Assembly: GCA_035548175.1 (NCBI GenBank) | Contig: DASZTO010000044.1 | Location: 10,160 to 74,159 of the forward strand | Origin: CALCHA01 sp035548175 | Lineage (GTDB): Bacteria > Planctomycetota > Phycisphaerae > WQYP01 | DNA: 64,000 nt | Direction of reading: 5' to 3' | In this document: positions 33,219 through 41,978 of the stretch, piece after piece | How positions within the stretch are numbered: position 1 is the stretch's first letter | Layout: the number at the start of each line of letters is the position of its first letter | Translations under genes and position numbers: made by a program | Notes under the pieces: model-generated | Told to the model about the DNA's origin: nothing | The model's input: only the letters and a program-made list of their open reading frames with translations | Databases searched by the model: none

Positions 33219-34199
33219 ATGAAAAACGCGATTCGTGTGGCGGTGACCGGACCGGCGGGACAAATCGGATACGCACTCCTGTTTCGGATCGCGTCGGGGC
33301 AGATGTTTGGAGCCGACCAGCCGGTGATCCTGCAGCTTCTGGAGGTGCCGGTGGAGAAGGCGATGAAGGCGCTTGAGGGGGTGTCGATGGAGCTGGACGA
33401 CTGCGCGTTTCCGCTGCTTCAGGGGATGGTGCTGACGTCGGATCCGAACGTGGGGTTCAAGGACGCCAACTGGTGCTGCCTGGTGGGCGCCAAGCCGCGC
33501 GGCCCGGGGATGGAGCGGGCGGATTTGTTGAAGGACAATGGGAAGATATTCATCGAGCAGGGGCGGGTGATCGACAAGGTGGCGGCGGATGATTGCCGGG
33601 TGGCGGTGGTGGGGAACCCAGCGAACACGAACGCGATGATCGCGGCGAGCCAGGCGAAGCGTCTGCCGGCGGATCGGTTCACGGCGATGGTGCGTCTGGA
33701 CCAGAACCGGGCGACGACGCAGCTTGCCAGGAAGGCGAACGTGGCGACGACGGCGGTGAGCGACGTGTTTATTTTCGGGAATCACTCGCCGACGATGTTT
33801 TCGGCGTTTCATCTGGCGAAGATTCAGGGGCGGCCGGTGCCGCAGGTGATAGGCCACGCGGAATGGCTGCGGAAGGAGTTCCAGGAGACGGTGGGGAAGC
33901 GTGGCGCGGCGATCATTGCGGCGCGCGGGGCGTCGTCGGCGGCATCGGCGGCGAACGCGCTGGTGGATCACGTGCACGATCTGGTGACGCCGGGGAAGAT
34001 TCACTCGGTGGCGGTGAAGTCGAACGGCGAGTATGGGTTCGATCCGAACGTGTGGGCGGGGATGCCGGTGAAGACGACGTCGCCGGGCAGTTATGAAGTG
34101 ATCAAGGGTCTGCCGCTGGACGATTTTGCGAAGGAGAAGATCGCGGCGACGAACAAGGAGCTGGTGGAGGAGCGGGAGATGGTCAAGGGGATGCTGTAA
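33219..34199 (+). CDS. mdh: Malate dehydrogenase
   Basis: NAD-dependent oxidation of malate to oxaloacetate in the TCA cycle. 326 residues of the cytosolic/plant-chloroplast-like type 2 form. Nucleotide loop GPAGQIGYALLFRI at residues 11-24, substrate Arg in LVGAKPRGPGMERADLL, catalytic His in FIFGNHSPTMF, and MVRLDQNRATTQLA. The start follows GGGAAAGAGACTCGGC. Confidence 0.95.
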   Translation: MKNAIRVAVTGPAGQIGYALLFRIASGQMFGADQPVILQLLEVPVEKAMKALEGVSMELDDCAFPLLQGMVLTSDPNVGFKDANWCCLVGAKPRGPGMERADLLKDNGKIFIEQGRVIDKVAADDCRVAVVGNPANTNAMIAASQAKRLPADRFTAMVRLDQNRATTQLARKANVATTAVSDVFIFGNHSPTMFSAFHLAKIQGRPVPQVIGHAEWLRKEFQETVGKRGAAIIAARGASSAASAANALVDHVHDLVTPGKIHSVAVKSNGEYGFDPNVWAGMPVKTTSPGSYEVIKGLPLDDFAKEKIAATNKELVEEREMVKGML

Positions 34200-34231
34200 G
34201 GAGGCGGACAGCTCGCTGAGACGGAAGATTG

Positions 34232-34651
34232 ATGGTTCCAAGGTCCATAGAGGCTCGGCGGTACTATTTTGTCGCGCAGCAGCGGCTGGAAGACGCCAAA
34301 CTCCTCTTCGAGCGGGTTCGCTATGGTTCCGCTGTTTACCTCGCGGGCTATTCGGTGGAGTGCATCCTCAAGGCGATCCTTCTCGAACACAGCCCGCGGC
34401 GTCGGCAATCCGCCCTGCTTGTGGCGTTCCGTCGGGGCGGCCGCGGCCATGACTTCGAGTGGCTGATTGACGCGTTGCCGCACAGCGGGCGTGGTTCCTT
34501 CCCGAGACCGATCAGCCGGGACGTGCGCATCGTATCGACTTGGTCGGTTGATTTGCGCTATAATGCCGGCGCGGTGAAGCGCGAGGACGCCCGTGAATTT
34601 ATCGCCGCCGTCGAACGGCTGGTGACTTTCTTTGATGCAAGGATCGGGTAA
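34232..34651 (+). CDS. HEPN-domain protein
   Basis: 139 residues from ATG 34232 (GGAAG just upstream). ARRYYFVAQQRLEDAKLLFE, YGSAVYLAGYSVECILKAIL and the RxxxxH motif in RRGGRGHDFEWLIDAL are the HEPN markers; the Arg-x4-His pair is the usual RNase active site. Its stop overlaps the start of the next gene (TAATG), typical for HEPN toxin-antitoxin or defence pairs. The partner is not an MNT nucleotidyltransferase. Activity is inferred. Confidence 0.72.
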   Translation: MVPRSIEARRYYFVAQQRLEDAKLLFERVRYGSAVYLAGYSVECILKAILLEHSPRRRQSALLVAFRRGGRGHDFEWLIDALPHSGRGSFPRPISRDVRIVSTWSVDLRYNAGAVKREDAREFIAAVERLVTFFDARIG

Positions 34652-34971
34652 TGGCCAAGCTCGTCCGCGGACGATGGGATGCCGATCTCAAGGCGATCCG
34701 CACGGTACTCGAAAGCTACGAGGCCGACCATCCAGGGGCCCGCGCGGAGCTTTATCGCCGTGGAAATACCCTGATCCGCATCCGCATTGTCAGTCCGCAT
34801 TTTCGCGGTATGTCTCTTACCGCCAGGGACAATGAGCTCTGGACCTACCTGGAGCGACTGGACGAAGAGGTGCTCCAGCAGGTCACAATCCTGCTCCTGC
34901 TTACGCCGCAGGAACAGGCCGCCTCGCTGATGAATCTCGAATTTGACGCGCCGGTCCGCTCTATCGCCTGA
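34651..34971 (+). CDS. Partner of the HEPN gene, BolA-like pattern
   Basis: 106 residues. The stretch RRGNTLIRIRIVSPHFRGMS then LTARDNELWTYLERLDEEVL and VTILLLLTPQEQ recalls the BolA pattern (strand, F-x-G-M, R-[HD], helix, strand), but without its usual C-terminal. It starts within the stop of the HEPN gene, so the two are co-translated. If the HEPN protein is a toxin this could be its partner or inhibitor; this is inference. Confidence 0.5.
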   Translation: MAKLVRGRWDADLKAIRTVLESYEADHPGARAELYRRGNTLIRIRIVSPHFRGMSLTARDNELWTYLERLDEEVLQQVTILLLLTPQEQAASLMNLEFDAPVRSIA

Positions 34972-35045
34972 TGCCCCGGAGAGCACGCATATCCTTGCCG
35001 GTCATACCCTGCGCGGGTGAGCGGCTATTTTGCTGAGGAGCGTCC

Positions 35046-37004
35046 GTGGCCCGGCAAAGGCCCCCCTCACAAACCCCGCGACTCGTTTCCGCGATCCGGC
35101 CCGGCACCGGCAGCACGCGCCCCCGGGGCCCGGAGCCCGTCCGCAGTTTTTTTCTTCTGTTCGTGCTGGCGATGGGCGTGGGGCTTTACGGGGCGTTTCT
35201 CCCGACGGCCCGTTCGCGCTGGGCCTGGGCGATGCACGATCGGGGGGTGCATGCGCTGGCGGCCATCAAGATCGCGACGTCGCTGCGGGGCGGGGATTTG
35301 GCGACTTTTTTCAGCGAGCTGCTCAAGCCCAAACTTTATCCGCCGCTGCAGGCGATTCTGGGGGGGCTGGCCGCCGTGATCGCGGGGCCGCACTACCGGA
35401 TCGTCGCGCTGCCGAGCCTGTTGGGGTGGATGCTGATGATCGTTTGCGGGTGCGGCATTGCCTATCGCATCGCCCGGCCAAGCACGCGGCTGTTGGCCGG
35501 TTTCATCGTCGCCGCGTTCATGGTCGCCAGCCCGGCCGACCGTTTTTACGCCACCGACACGATGCTGGAAAGCCTCGGCGCCGGACTCACGGCGGCGGTG
35601 CTTTTTTGCTATGTGCTGGTGCGCGAGCGAGCGGAGCCGGGCCGCCTGCGCTGGCTCGCGATCGCCCTCACGCTGCTGTTTTTCGAAAAGTACAACTACT
35701 GGCTGCTGGTGGTGATCGGCCTGTGCGTCGATGTGCTGGCCGATGCGGCGATACGGGCGTGGCTCGTCGCCTTCGCCCGCCGCAACGGCGCGGCGATCGT
35801 CCGCCACCTGCTCAGACAACCGCTTCTGTGGGGCGCCCTGGCGGTGCTCATCGGCACGCTCGTGATTGCGCGGCGCGGCGAGACGGCGATCGGCGGTCTG
35901 TCGCTGTATCCGCCGCGCGGGCTGCTCACGGCCGCGGTCTGGCTGATCGCCGGGCAGATCGGCCTGGAGTTTTTCCGCTTCGGCCGGGAGCGCTGGCGTG
36001 GGGCGCCTGCGTGGCTGCGGGAGCTGTGGAGCTGGCACGGATTGCCGCTGTTGATCTGGCTGATGCTGCCGGCACGCCTGTGGACGATTTTATTTTTTGT
36101 CAGCACGTCGAATGCGGGCGACGCCCGTTATCCGGGACTTGCGGGGTTGCGTTATTACGCGCAATGCCTGGCCGAGCAATACGCGGTGGGGTGGTGGGGC
36201 CTTGCGCCGGCGGCGGTTCTGGCGGTCGCCGGCGGGATTGTGGCGGTTCGCAGGGGGCGGGGCGCTCGGGGCGTGCTGGCGGTGCTGGTGGTGGGAGCGC
36301 TGCTGGCGGGGCTGCATCCCAACAAGCAGGGGCGGTATTTGCACTCGTGGATTCCGGCGCTGTGGATTCTCTCGGGGGTGGGAGGGGCGGCGCTGCTGGG
36401 GGCGCTCGAACGGCGGTGGCGCGCGGCGGGGATCGCGGTGGCGGTCGTGGCCGCCGCGGGCATCGCCGTGTGGTTCGGGCGGTCGATCCTGCGCGAGCCG
36501 ACGGGGCACGACGAGATGGCCCAGTACCATCCGACGGGGACGCTGTTGGAGGCGACCGACGCGTATCTTCCGCTGGTGGAGGGCGTGCCGCGCGTGGCGA
36601 TCTTCGCGCCCAGCGGCTGGCCGGTGGTGGAATGGACGTTCCTCGAACATTTCGGCGATGGGCGCGGCGGGACGAAGCTGGAGATGATCCGCTGGCCGGG
36701 GGACGAGACGCCCGCGCAGGCGGCCGCCGCCACCAGGGAGTGGCTGCGCACCACGCGCGACGGTGCCGCCGTTGTGATCACCCCGCTGGATCCGGCGAAG
36801 CCGTCGCTGTGGACGCGCGACGGATATGAGAGCCCGGGGATCACCGAAGCGGTCAACCGTGTGCTGCAAGCGCCTGGCAGCGGCTTTGTGACCGAGCAGA
36901 TACAAAGCTACTGGATGAGCAACACCGCCGTGGCCATCTACGTTCGCGGGGCATCCCCCCGACCGGCATCGGCAGCTTCCGAAGGCACAGCCACGGGCCG
37001 CTGA
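35046..37004 (+). CDS. Membrane glycosyltransferase (GT39/PMT-like)
   Basis: 652 residues with about 11 hydrophobic segments, a first-loop region YPPLQAILGG and FYATDTMLESLGAGLTA that resemble GT39/GT83 (PMT, ArnT) enzymes, which transfer sugars from polyprenyl phosphate. The C-terminal 170 residues (TGHDEMAQYHPTGTLLEATD) are soluble and periplasmic. GTG 35046 is chosen because GAGGAG lies six bases upstream. The family call is from topology and motifs; substrate unknown. Confidence 0.65.
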   Translation: MARQRPPSQTPRLVSAIRPGTGSTRPRGPEPVRSFFLLFVLAMGVGLYGAFLPTARSRWAWAMHDRGVHALAAIKIATSLRGGDLATFFSELLKPKLYPPLQAILGGLAAVIAGPHYRIVALPSLLGWMLMIVCGCGIAYRIARPSTRLLAGFIVAAFMVASPADRFYATDTMLESLGAGLTAAVLFCYVLVRERAEPGRLRWLAIALTLLFFEKYNYWLLVVIGLCVDVLADAAIRAWLVAFARRNGAAIVRHLLRQPLLWGALAVLIGTLVIARRGETAIGGLSLYPPRGLLTAAVWLIAGQIGLEFFRFGRERWRGAPAWLRELWSWHGLPLLIWLMLPARLWTILFFVSTSNAGDARYPGLAGLRYYAQCLAEQYAVGWWGLAPAAVLAVAGGIVAVRRGRGARGVLAVLVVGALLAGLHPNKQGRYLHSWIPALWILSGVGGAALLGALERRWRAAGIAVAVVAAAGIAVWFGRSILREPTGHDEMAQYHPTGTLLEATDAYLPLVEGVPRVAIFAPSGWPVVEWTFLEHFGDGRGGTKLEMIRWPGDETPAQAAAATREWLRTTRDGAAVVITPLDPAKPSLWTRDGYESPGITEAVNRVLQAPGSGFVTEQIQSYWMSNTAVAIYVRGASPRPASAASEGTATGR

Positions 37005-37030
37005 TGTTCACCGCCCCATTTCGCGGGACT

Positions 37031-37069
37031 GCAAAAACGAGAACGCCCCGGACCGCAGACCGGGGCGTT
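37031..37069 (-). terminator. Intrinsic terminator for the giant PEP-CTERM gene
   Basis: On the minus strand stem AACGCCCCGG/CCGGGGCGTT is followed by CTCGTTTTTGC. The trailing CGTTTTTGC is the same as in the ssb terminator at 15581-15592. Confidence 0.75.
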
Positions 37070-37093
37070 GCTCCTGAATGACATGAAAGTCGG

Positions 37094-39598
37094 TTAGCGC
37101 CGGCGGCGACGGACGAGGAGGCTTGCCCCGCCGAGAGCGAGCAGGCCGAGGGAAGCGGGTTCGGGGACGGGAGCGGACTTGTCGAGCGTGATACTGCTGG
37201 CGTTGTAGTCCACCACGTAACCTGTCGGGAGGTTGTTGACGGTGGTAAATGTTCCCAGGAGCGAACCGGTGAAGGTGGCAAGTGTGTAGGAGGAGGCTGT
37301 GGGGGTGGCGAGCTGGTTGAGGTTCAGCGTGTCGTTCGTAAGCGACAGGCCGCCGGTGATGGCCAGGAGGTCGCTGGTGGTATCGTTGAAATCGGCGTTG
37401 TAGGTGGCGCCGCTGTTGAGCGAGAGCCCGTTGCCGAAGGAGAGCGTTCCGATGGTGCCGGCGGTTGCGGCCCCGACGGTTCCGCTGACGGAGACGGCCT
37501 GGCTGATGGTGCCGGTGCCGTTGAGTCGGCCTGCGCTGTTGACGGAGACGGCGCTGTTGGTGAGGGTTCCGTTGACGGCGAGGGTGGTGTTGTTGACGGC
37601 CGTTGGGCCGGAGTAATTGTTGCCGGCGCCGTTGAAGGTGAAAGAGCCGCCGGAGGCGGAATCGGTGAGGGTGAGGCCGCCCGCGCCGCCGTTGCCGATG
37701 GCATTGGCGAAAGTGACGGCGTTGCCGTTGGCGTCCATGGCGGTGTTGCCGGAGATGGTGACAAACTTGGAGGAGGGCGCGCCGAAGGAAATGTCCGCGC
37801 CGCCGTAGCTGCCGCCGGTGGTGCCGGAGGCGAACTGCAACGTGCCGCCGGCCATATTGAGGCCGCCGAAGTTACCGCCGCCGAGGGCGTAGATGCCGTT
37901 GATGTTCAGGGTGCCGGCGGTGAGGGTGGTTCCACCGGAGTAGGTGTTGCCGGTGGCGCCGCCGGTCAGGGTGAGGACTCCGCCGCCGGTTTTATTGAAA
38001 CTGCCGGCGCCGCCCAGGACGCCGTTGAGAGTGATGTTGTGGGCGGTGTTGGCGGCGTCGGCGGCCTGGAAGGTGAAGGGCGTGCCGGCCGAGCCGTTCA
38101 GGTTCATGTTCATGGCGGAGGACCAGTCGGCCTTGGCGCCAAGGGTGCCGTTGTTCAAATTGATCGCGCTGGTAAAGGCGTTGGTAGCAGCCAGGCCAAT
38201 ACCGCCGCCGCCGACATACAGGTTAGCCGAGGCGCCGTTGACGGTGAGATAACCGAAGGAGCCGGCGAGGCCGCCGCTAAGGCCAAAAGTGACTTTTTCG
38301 GTGGTGGTCGTACCGCCGGTGAGGAGCAGTTCGCCGGAGGCGGCGGTCGTGTTTCCCCTGCCGATCACGATGCCGTTACCGACGGTGTCCGTGTCGGTCA
38401 GGGTACCGCCGGTCACCTGGAGGAGGGTGGTGCGGGTAGTGCCGCCGCTTCCCTGGCCGCCGACGGTCAACTCGCCGCCGACCGTCAGGCTGCCGGTCCC
38501 GCTGACCTGGCCGCTGGCGGCGGAGTTGGATCCGGCAAGATTCACCGCGCCCGTGACGTTGGCGGTGCCGGCGTTGACCTGAAAGCCGCTGGTGCCCATG
38601 TTCTGAGCGGTGGAGACGCTGGCGCCCGAAGTGGTCGAAAAGTTGAAGGAGCGACCGAGGGCGACGGTGGAAGCACTGAAGGTGCCTCCGTTGACGATAA
38701 CGCCCAGACCGTCAGCGCCCGCGAGCTGGCCGCTGGAGGTGGAGGACTGGATGCCGCCGTTGAAGCTGACGCTGCCGGATTGCAGGACAAACTTGCTGCT
38801 CAGTGAGCCCGTGCCGTATTGGGAGGACAACGTCACCGTGACGGTCTGGCCGTTGACGATCATCACGCCGCCGCTGCCACTTGCCCGGAGGGTGCTGAAG
38901 GTGCTGGCAACGTTGCCGCTGAGGGTGGTGGTGCCGGTGCCGGTATTGGCGAGGCTGATGGAGGACGCGCCGCCGGGCGTGAAGGCATTGGTGAAGTTAA
39001 CGGCCCCGGTCCCCGCTGTGTTCACGGTCTTGGCGCCGGCCGTGCCGCCGGTGCCTCCCTGGACGGTGCCGTTGACCGTGAGCGACAGGCCGCTGGCCGC
39101 CGTCGCGTTGTTGGTGATCGTCGTCGTGCTGACCGCCGCATCACCCAGGAGCAGGTTCGCATTGATGATTTCGTTCACGGTGGGAGCGCTCGCGGCGGCG
39201 AGGCCCATCGTGATGCTCGGGTTGCCCGTCCCGCCGGGGCCCAGGTCGGTGATCGTCAGCGTCTGAGCACCCGCCCCGCCGGCGCCGATCGTGTAGGCGG
39301 CGGCGCCGGTCGTATCGAAGACCAGCGAACTGACCGTCTGGCCCGCGCCCAGGTCGATCGTGGTGTTGTTGTTGACGCTGGCGGCGGAGGAACTGAAGGT
39401 GGCGGTGTCGCCGGAGCCCGGGGGAGGCGAAGCCGTCCAGTTGTTGCTGTTGGCCCAGGTATTGTCGGTCGCACCGGTCCAGGTGCCGGTGGCGGCGCGG
39501 GCGGCAGGGGAGCCGATCTGACCTAGGACAGCGCTGGCCGCGATAGCAGCGGCAAGGGCGCTCCATTTCATGGACGTACCGCGAGGGGAAAGTATCAT
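37094..39598 (-). CDS. Large autotransporter-repeat PEP-CTERM protein
   Basis: 834 residues from ATG 39598 (GGAG 5 bases upstream); a signal peptide (SALAAAIAASAVLGQ) is followed by SPAARAATGTWTG. The rest is a beta-helix of Gly/Ser/Thr/Asn-rich repeats: an autotransporter-associated strand repeat (SFNKTGGGVLTLTGGATGNT, then YSGGTTLTAGTLNI) and many shorter strands. The end is PVPEPASLGLLALGGASLLV plus RRRRR, a PEP-CTERM tag. Probably a surface adhesin or S-layer-like protein. The AT-rich upstream region probably holds its control sites. Confidence 0.85.
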   Translation of the reverse strand: MILSPRGTSMKWSALAAAIAASAVLGQIGSPAARAATGTWTGATDNTWANSNNWTASPPPGSGDTATFSSSAASVNNNTTIDLGAGQTVSSLVFDTTGAAAYTIGAGGAGAQTLTITDLGPGGTGNPSITMGLAAASAPTVNEIINANLLLGDAAVSTTTITNNATAASGLSLTVNGTVQGGTGGTAGAKTVNTAGTGAVNFTNAFTPGGASSISLANTGTGTTTLSGNVASTFSTLRASGSGGVMIVNGQTVTVTLSSQYGTGSLSSKFVLQSGSVSFNGGIQSSTSSGQLAGADGLGVIVNGGTFSASTVALGRSFNFSTTSGASVSTAQNMGTSGFQVNAGTANVTGAVNLAGSNSAASGQVSGTGSLTVGGELTVGGQGSGGTTRTTLLQVTGGTLTDTDTVGNGIVIGRGNTTAASGELLLTGGTTTTEKVTFGLSGGLAGSFGYLTVNGASANLYVGGGGIGLAATNAFTSAINLNNGTLGAKADWSSAMNMNLNGSAGTPFTFQAADAANTAHNITLNGVLGGAGSFNKTGGGVLTLTGGATGNTYSGGTTLTAGTLNINGIYALGGGNFGGLNMAGGTLQFASGTTGGSYGGADISFGAPSSKFVTISGNTAMDANGNAVTFANAIGNGGAGGLTLTDSASGGSFTFNGAGNNYSGPTAVNNTTLAVNGTLTNSAVSVNSAGRLNGTGTISQAVSVSGTVGAATAGTIGTLSFGNGLSLNSGATYNADFNDTTSDLLAITGGLSLTNDTLNLNQLATPTASSYTLATFTGSLLGTFTTVNNLPTGYVVDYNASSITLDKSAPVPEPASLGLLALGGASLLVRRRRR

Positions 39599-39740
39599 GT
39601 GCGCTCCGACTCCACCTGTAAGGTCATGGCTGAACAAGATGTGAACAGCCCGAGAAACTTACCACAGTTTGACGAAGCTGCAACTCGTTACATGGATAAT
39701 TCCTCGCTTTTCACACCTGTAAATCTACGCAATATCGCTC

Positions 39741-39755
39741 TCACATGGGATGTGA
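39741..39755. promoter_or_regulatory. Perfect palindrome TCACAT-GGG-ATGTGA
   Basis: A 6-base inverted repeat around three G in the divergent region. The arrangement fits a dimeric regulator; half-sites are TCACA/TGTGA as in CRP/FNR-type sites but in the opposite order. Confidence 0.45.
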
Positions 39756-39825
39756 TATTCATGGATATCGCAAAACCGATAATTCCTATTCGCGATTACG
39801 CCCGCGGCTGATTCTTAATCCCGGC

Positions 39826-39831
39826 TATGAT
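39826..39831 (+). promoter_or_regulatory. -10-like TATGAT seven bases before cls ATG 39839
   Basis: Suggests a leaderless start at 39839, which is why this ATG is preferred to ATG 39827. Confidence 0.4.
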
Positions 39832-39838
39832 GCCTCCC

Positions 39839-41302
39839 ATGTCCTCCACCGCCATTCTCTGGATCCTGGGCGCGCTGATCCCCGCCCTTCATCTTCTGGG
39901 CCTGGCGCTGGCTATTCATGCGATCCTGACCACCCGCACCTCCCAGGGCGCTATCGCATGGGCGCTTTCACTGGTCTTCTTTCCTTACGTCTCGGTCATC
40001 CTTTACCTGGTCTTCGGACGCACCAAGTTTCATGGGTATGTCGAAGCGCATCGCCGGGGCAACTCGACGCTCGATCATCTGGCGGCCGACCTGCGGAACC
40101 GGCTGCAGCAGCACCGGGCCGAGCTTGCCGGGGCGGACGAACGCTTTGCGGTCTTCGAGAGTCTGGGCCTTTTTCCGTTCACCGCGGGGAACGCCACGCG
40201 CCTCCTGATCGACGGCGACGCCACTTTTGACGCCATCTTCGCGGCCATCGACGCGGCCACCGAGTGCATCCTCGTGCAGTTTTTCATCGTGCGCAACGAT
40301 GCGCTGGGAGACGCCCTGCGCGATCGCCTGATTCGCAAGGCCAGGAGCGGCGTCAAGGTCTATTTCCTCTTCGACGAGATCGGTTCGCTGTGGCTGCCCA
40401 AGCGCTACATCGCCGAACTCCGCGCCGCCGGCGTGAGCGCCAAGCCTTTCAACACCCGGCGTGGCTGGCTCAATCCCTTTCAGATCAACTTCCGCAATCA
40501 CCGCAAAATCGTACTGGTCGACGGGCAGGTCGCCTTCGTGGGCGGGCACAACGTCGGCGTCGAATATCTGGGCCAAAGCAAACGCTTCGGACATTGGCGC
40601 GACACGCACATCGAGGTGCGCGGTCCGGCGGTGGCGGCGATTCAGTGGTCTTTCGTGCAGGACTGGCACTGGGCGACCGACGAGATTCTGCAGCCGCCGG
40701 GAGTCTGCACGGCGCGGCCGGAGCGGGATTCCCCGGCGCCGGCGGGCGGCAAGGCGATGGTGCTGCCGACGAGTCCAGCGCTGGATGTGAGCATCTGCAG
40801 CCTGATGCTGCTGGCGGCGATTTCGGCGGCGCGGCGGCGCGTGTGGATCACCAGCCCCTATTTCGTTCCCGATGAAACCGTCTACGACGCCCTGCAGCTT
40901 GCGGCCATGCGCGGCGTGGACGTGCGCATCATGCTGCCGGCGCGTCCCGATCATCTGCTGGTGTATCTCTCCAGCTTCTCGTACCTGGCCAGCGGCGAAA
41001 GCGTGGGCGTGAAGTTCTATCGCTATCGCGCCGGCTTCCTGCACCAGAAGGTGTTTCTGGTGGATGACGATCTGGCGGCGGTGGGGACGGCGAACCTCGA
41101 CAACCGGTCGATGCGGCTGAACTTTGAGCTGACGGTGCTGGTGGCGGACGGGGCGTTCGCAGCCCAGGTGAGCCGGATGCTGGAGGAGGATTTTGGGCGC
41201 TGCGTGCGTGCGGACAAAGCGGAGCTGGGCAAGCGTGGGCGGCGCAACGTGGTGTTCCGGGCGGCGGTGCAGGTGGCCCGGCTGCTCTCGCCGATTCAGT
41301 GA
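39839..41302 (+). CDS. cls: Cardiolipin synthase (PLD family)
   Basis: Joins two phosphatidylglycerols into cardiolipin. 487 residues with two N-terminal membrane helices (ILWILGALIPALHLLGLALA, then ALSLVFFPYVSVILYLVF), then two HKD phosphatidyltransferase motifs: FRNHRKIVLVDGQVAFVGGH and LHQKVFLVDDDLAAVGTANL. ATG 39839 is used because TATGAT precedes it by seven bases and no ribosome site is present before ATG 39827. Typical length for ClsA. Confidence 0.93.
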   Translation: MSSTAILWILGALIPALHLLGLALAIHAILTTRTSQGAIAWALSLVFFPYVSVILYLVFGRTKFHGYVEAHRRGNSTLDHLAADLRNRLQQHRAELAGADERFAVFESLGLFPFTAGNATRLLIDGDATFDAIFAAIDAATECILVQFFIVRNDALGDALRDRLIRKARSGVKVYFLFDEIGSLWLPKRYIAELRAAGVSAKPFNTRRGWLNPFQINFRNHRKIVLVDGQVAFVGGHNVGVEYLGQSKRFGHWRDTHIEVRGPAVAAIQWSFVQDWHWATDEILQPPGVCTARPERDSPAPAGGKAMVLPTSPALDVSICSLMLLAAISAARRRVWITSPYFVPDETVYDALQLAAMRGVDVRIMLPARPDHLLVYLSSFSYLASGESVGVKFYRYRAGFLHQKVFLVDDDLAAVGTANLDNRSMRLNFELTVLVADGAFAAQVSRMLEEDFGRCVRADKAELGKRGRRNVVFRAAVQVARLLSPIQ

Positions 41303-41347
41303 GCGCCTCGAGCGCTCCGGGGGCAGGGAGAGTTTTTCGCACCCCCT

Positions 41348-41362
41348 TGGAATGGGCCTTGC
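41348..41362 (+). promoter_or_regulatory. Sigma-54-like promoter TGGAATGGGCCTTGC
   Basis: Matches the -24/-12 spacing (TGG then TTGC, 15 bases overall), 37 bases before the lipoprotein ATG. The GG and GC pairs are kept, while the CAC of the -24 box is not. Confidence 0.35.
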
Positions 41363-41398
41363 TTCTTTCGCGGCAGGCCTTTTTCTGGAGGATCATCT

Positions 41399-41881
41399 AT
41401 GCAGTTTCGTCTCATCACTCTGGCCGGCGTCGCCAGCGCGGCCATGCTTATGGCAGCCTGTCAGTCCACCAACACCGCCGACAATCCGCCCAACTCGCCC
41501 AGCTATGGCGCGGGCGCTTACGGCGACACCACCCCACCGGCCAATGGCAGCTCCTATTCCAATGGCGGCTATTCCAACGGCAGCAACGGCATGACCGGCT
41601 CTTCCGCCAACGGTTCCATGAACGGCACCAACACCAACGGCGCTTACAACGGCGGCACCGGCGCCACCAGCGGCGGCATGAGCAGCGGCAACGCCGGCGC
41701 AGGTTCCGTCGGCGCCAACGGCACCGCCGGCACTGGCATGGGCAGCGGCGGCCTGGGCAGCAACGGCGGCTACGGCAACGGCGCCGCCAACGGCACCACC
41801 GGCACCAACGGCAACGGCGCCGGCGGCACCAATGGCGCCATGGGCGGCGGCATGAGCGGCGGCGTCGGCAGCGGCCGCTGA
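41399..41881 (+). CDS. Asn/Gly-rich lipoprotein
   Basis: 160 residues. The signal peptide ends with lipobox LMAAC (Cys 21), so the mature part is lipidated. Beyond it the sequence is nearly all Gly, Asn, Ser, Ala and Thr (NGGTGATSGGMSSGN type), without Cys or a catalytic motif. GGAGG lies eight bases before ATG. A similar Asn/Gly-rich secreted protein is at 58230, and both have sigma-54-like sites upstream. Function unknown; a flexible surface protein is likely. Confidence 0.7.
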   Translation: MQFRLITLAGVASAAMLMAACQSTNTADNPPNSPSYGAGAYGDTTPPANGSSYSNGGYSNGSNGMTGSSANGSMNGTNTNGAYNGGTGATSGGMSSGNAGAGSVGANGTAGTGMGSGGLGSNGGYGNGAANGTTGTNGNGAGGTNGAMGGGMSGGVGSGR

Positions 41882-41894
41882 GCTTCTCTTGTCT

Positions 41895-41935
41895 GAAAAA
41901 ACTCGCAGGCCGGACGTCGCCGACGTCCGGCCTGC
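41895..41935 (-). terminator. Intrinsic terminator for pfk
   Basis: A perfect 14-base palindrome with 3-base loop (41905-41935). On the minus strand it is followed by GAGTTTTTTC, so it terminates the leftward pfk transcript and may also stop the rightward lipoprotein mRNA. Confidence 0.75.
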
Positions 41936-41978
41936 CTGCTGCGCATGAGTTGCACGCGATGAAGCGGCACGATCCGCG

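Larger units (their letters stand above)
39599..39838. other. AT-rich divergent control region
   Basis: 240 bases between the giant PEP-CTERM gene (left) and cls (right), far richer in A+T than the rest of the window. It contains the palindrome at 39741-39755 and several T/A-rich strings typical of promoters. Confidence 0.6.
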
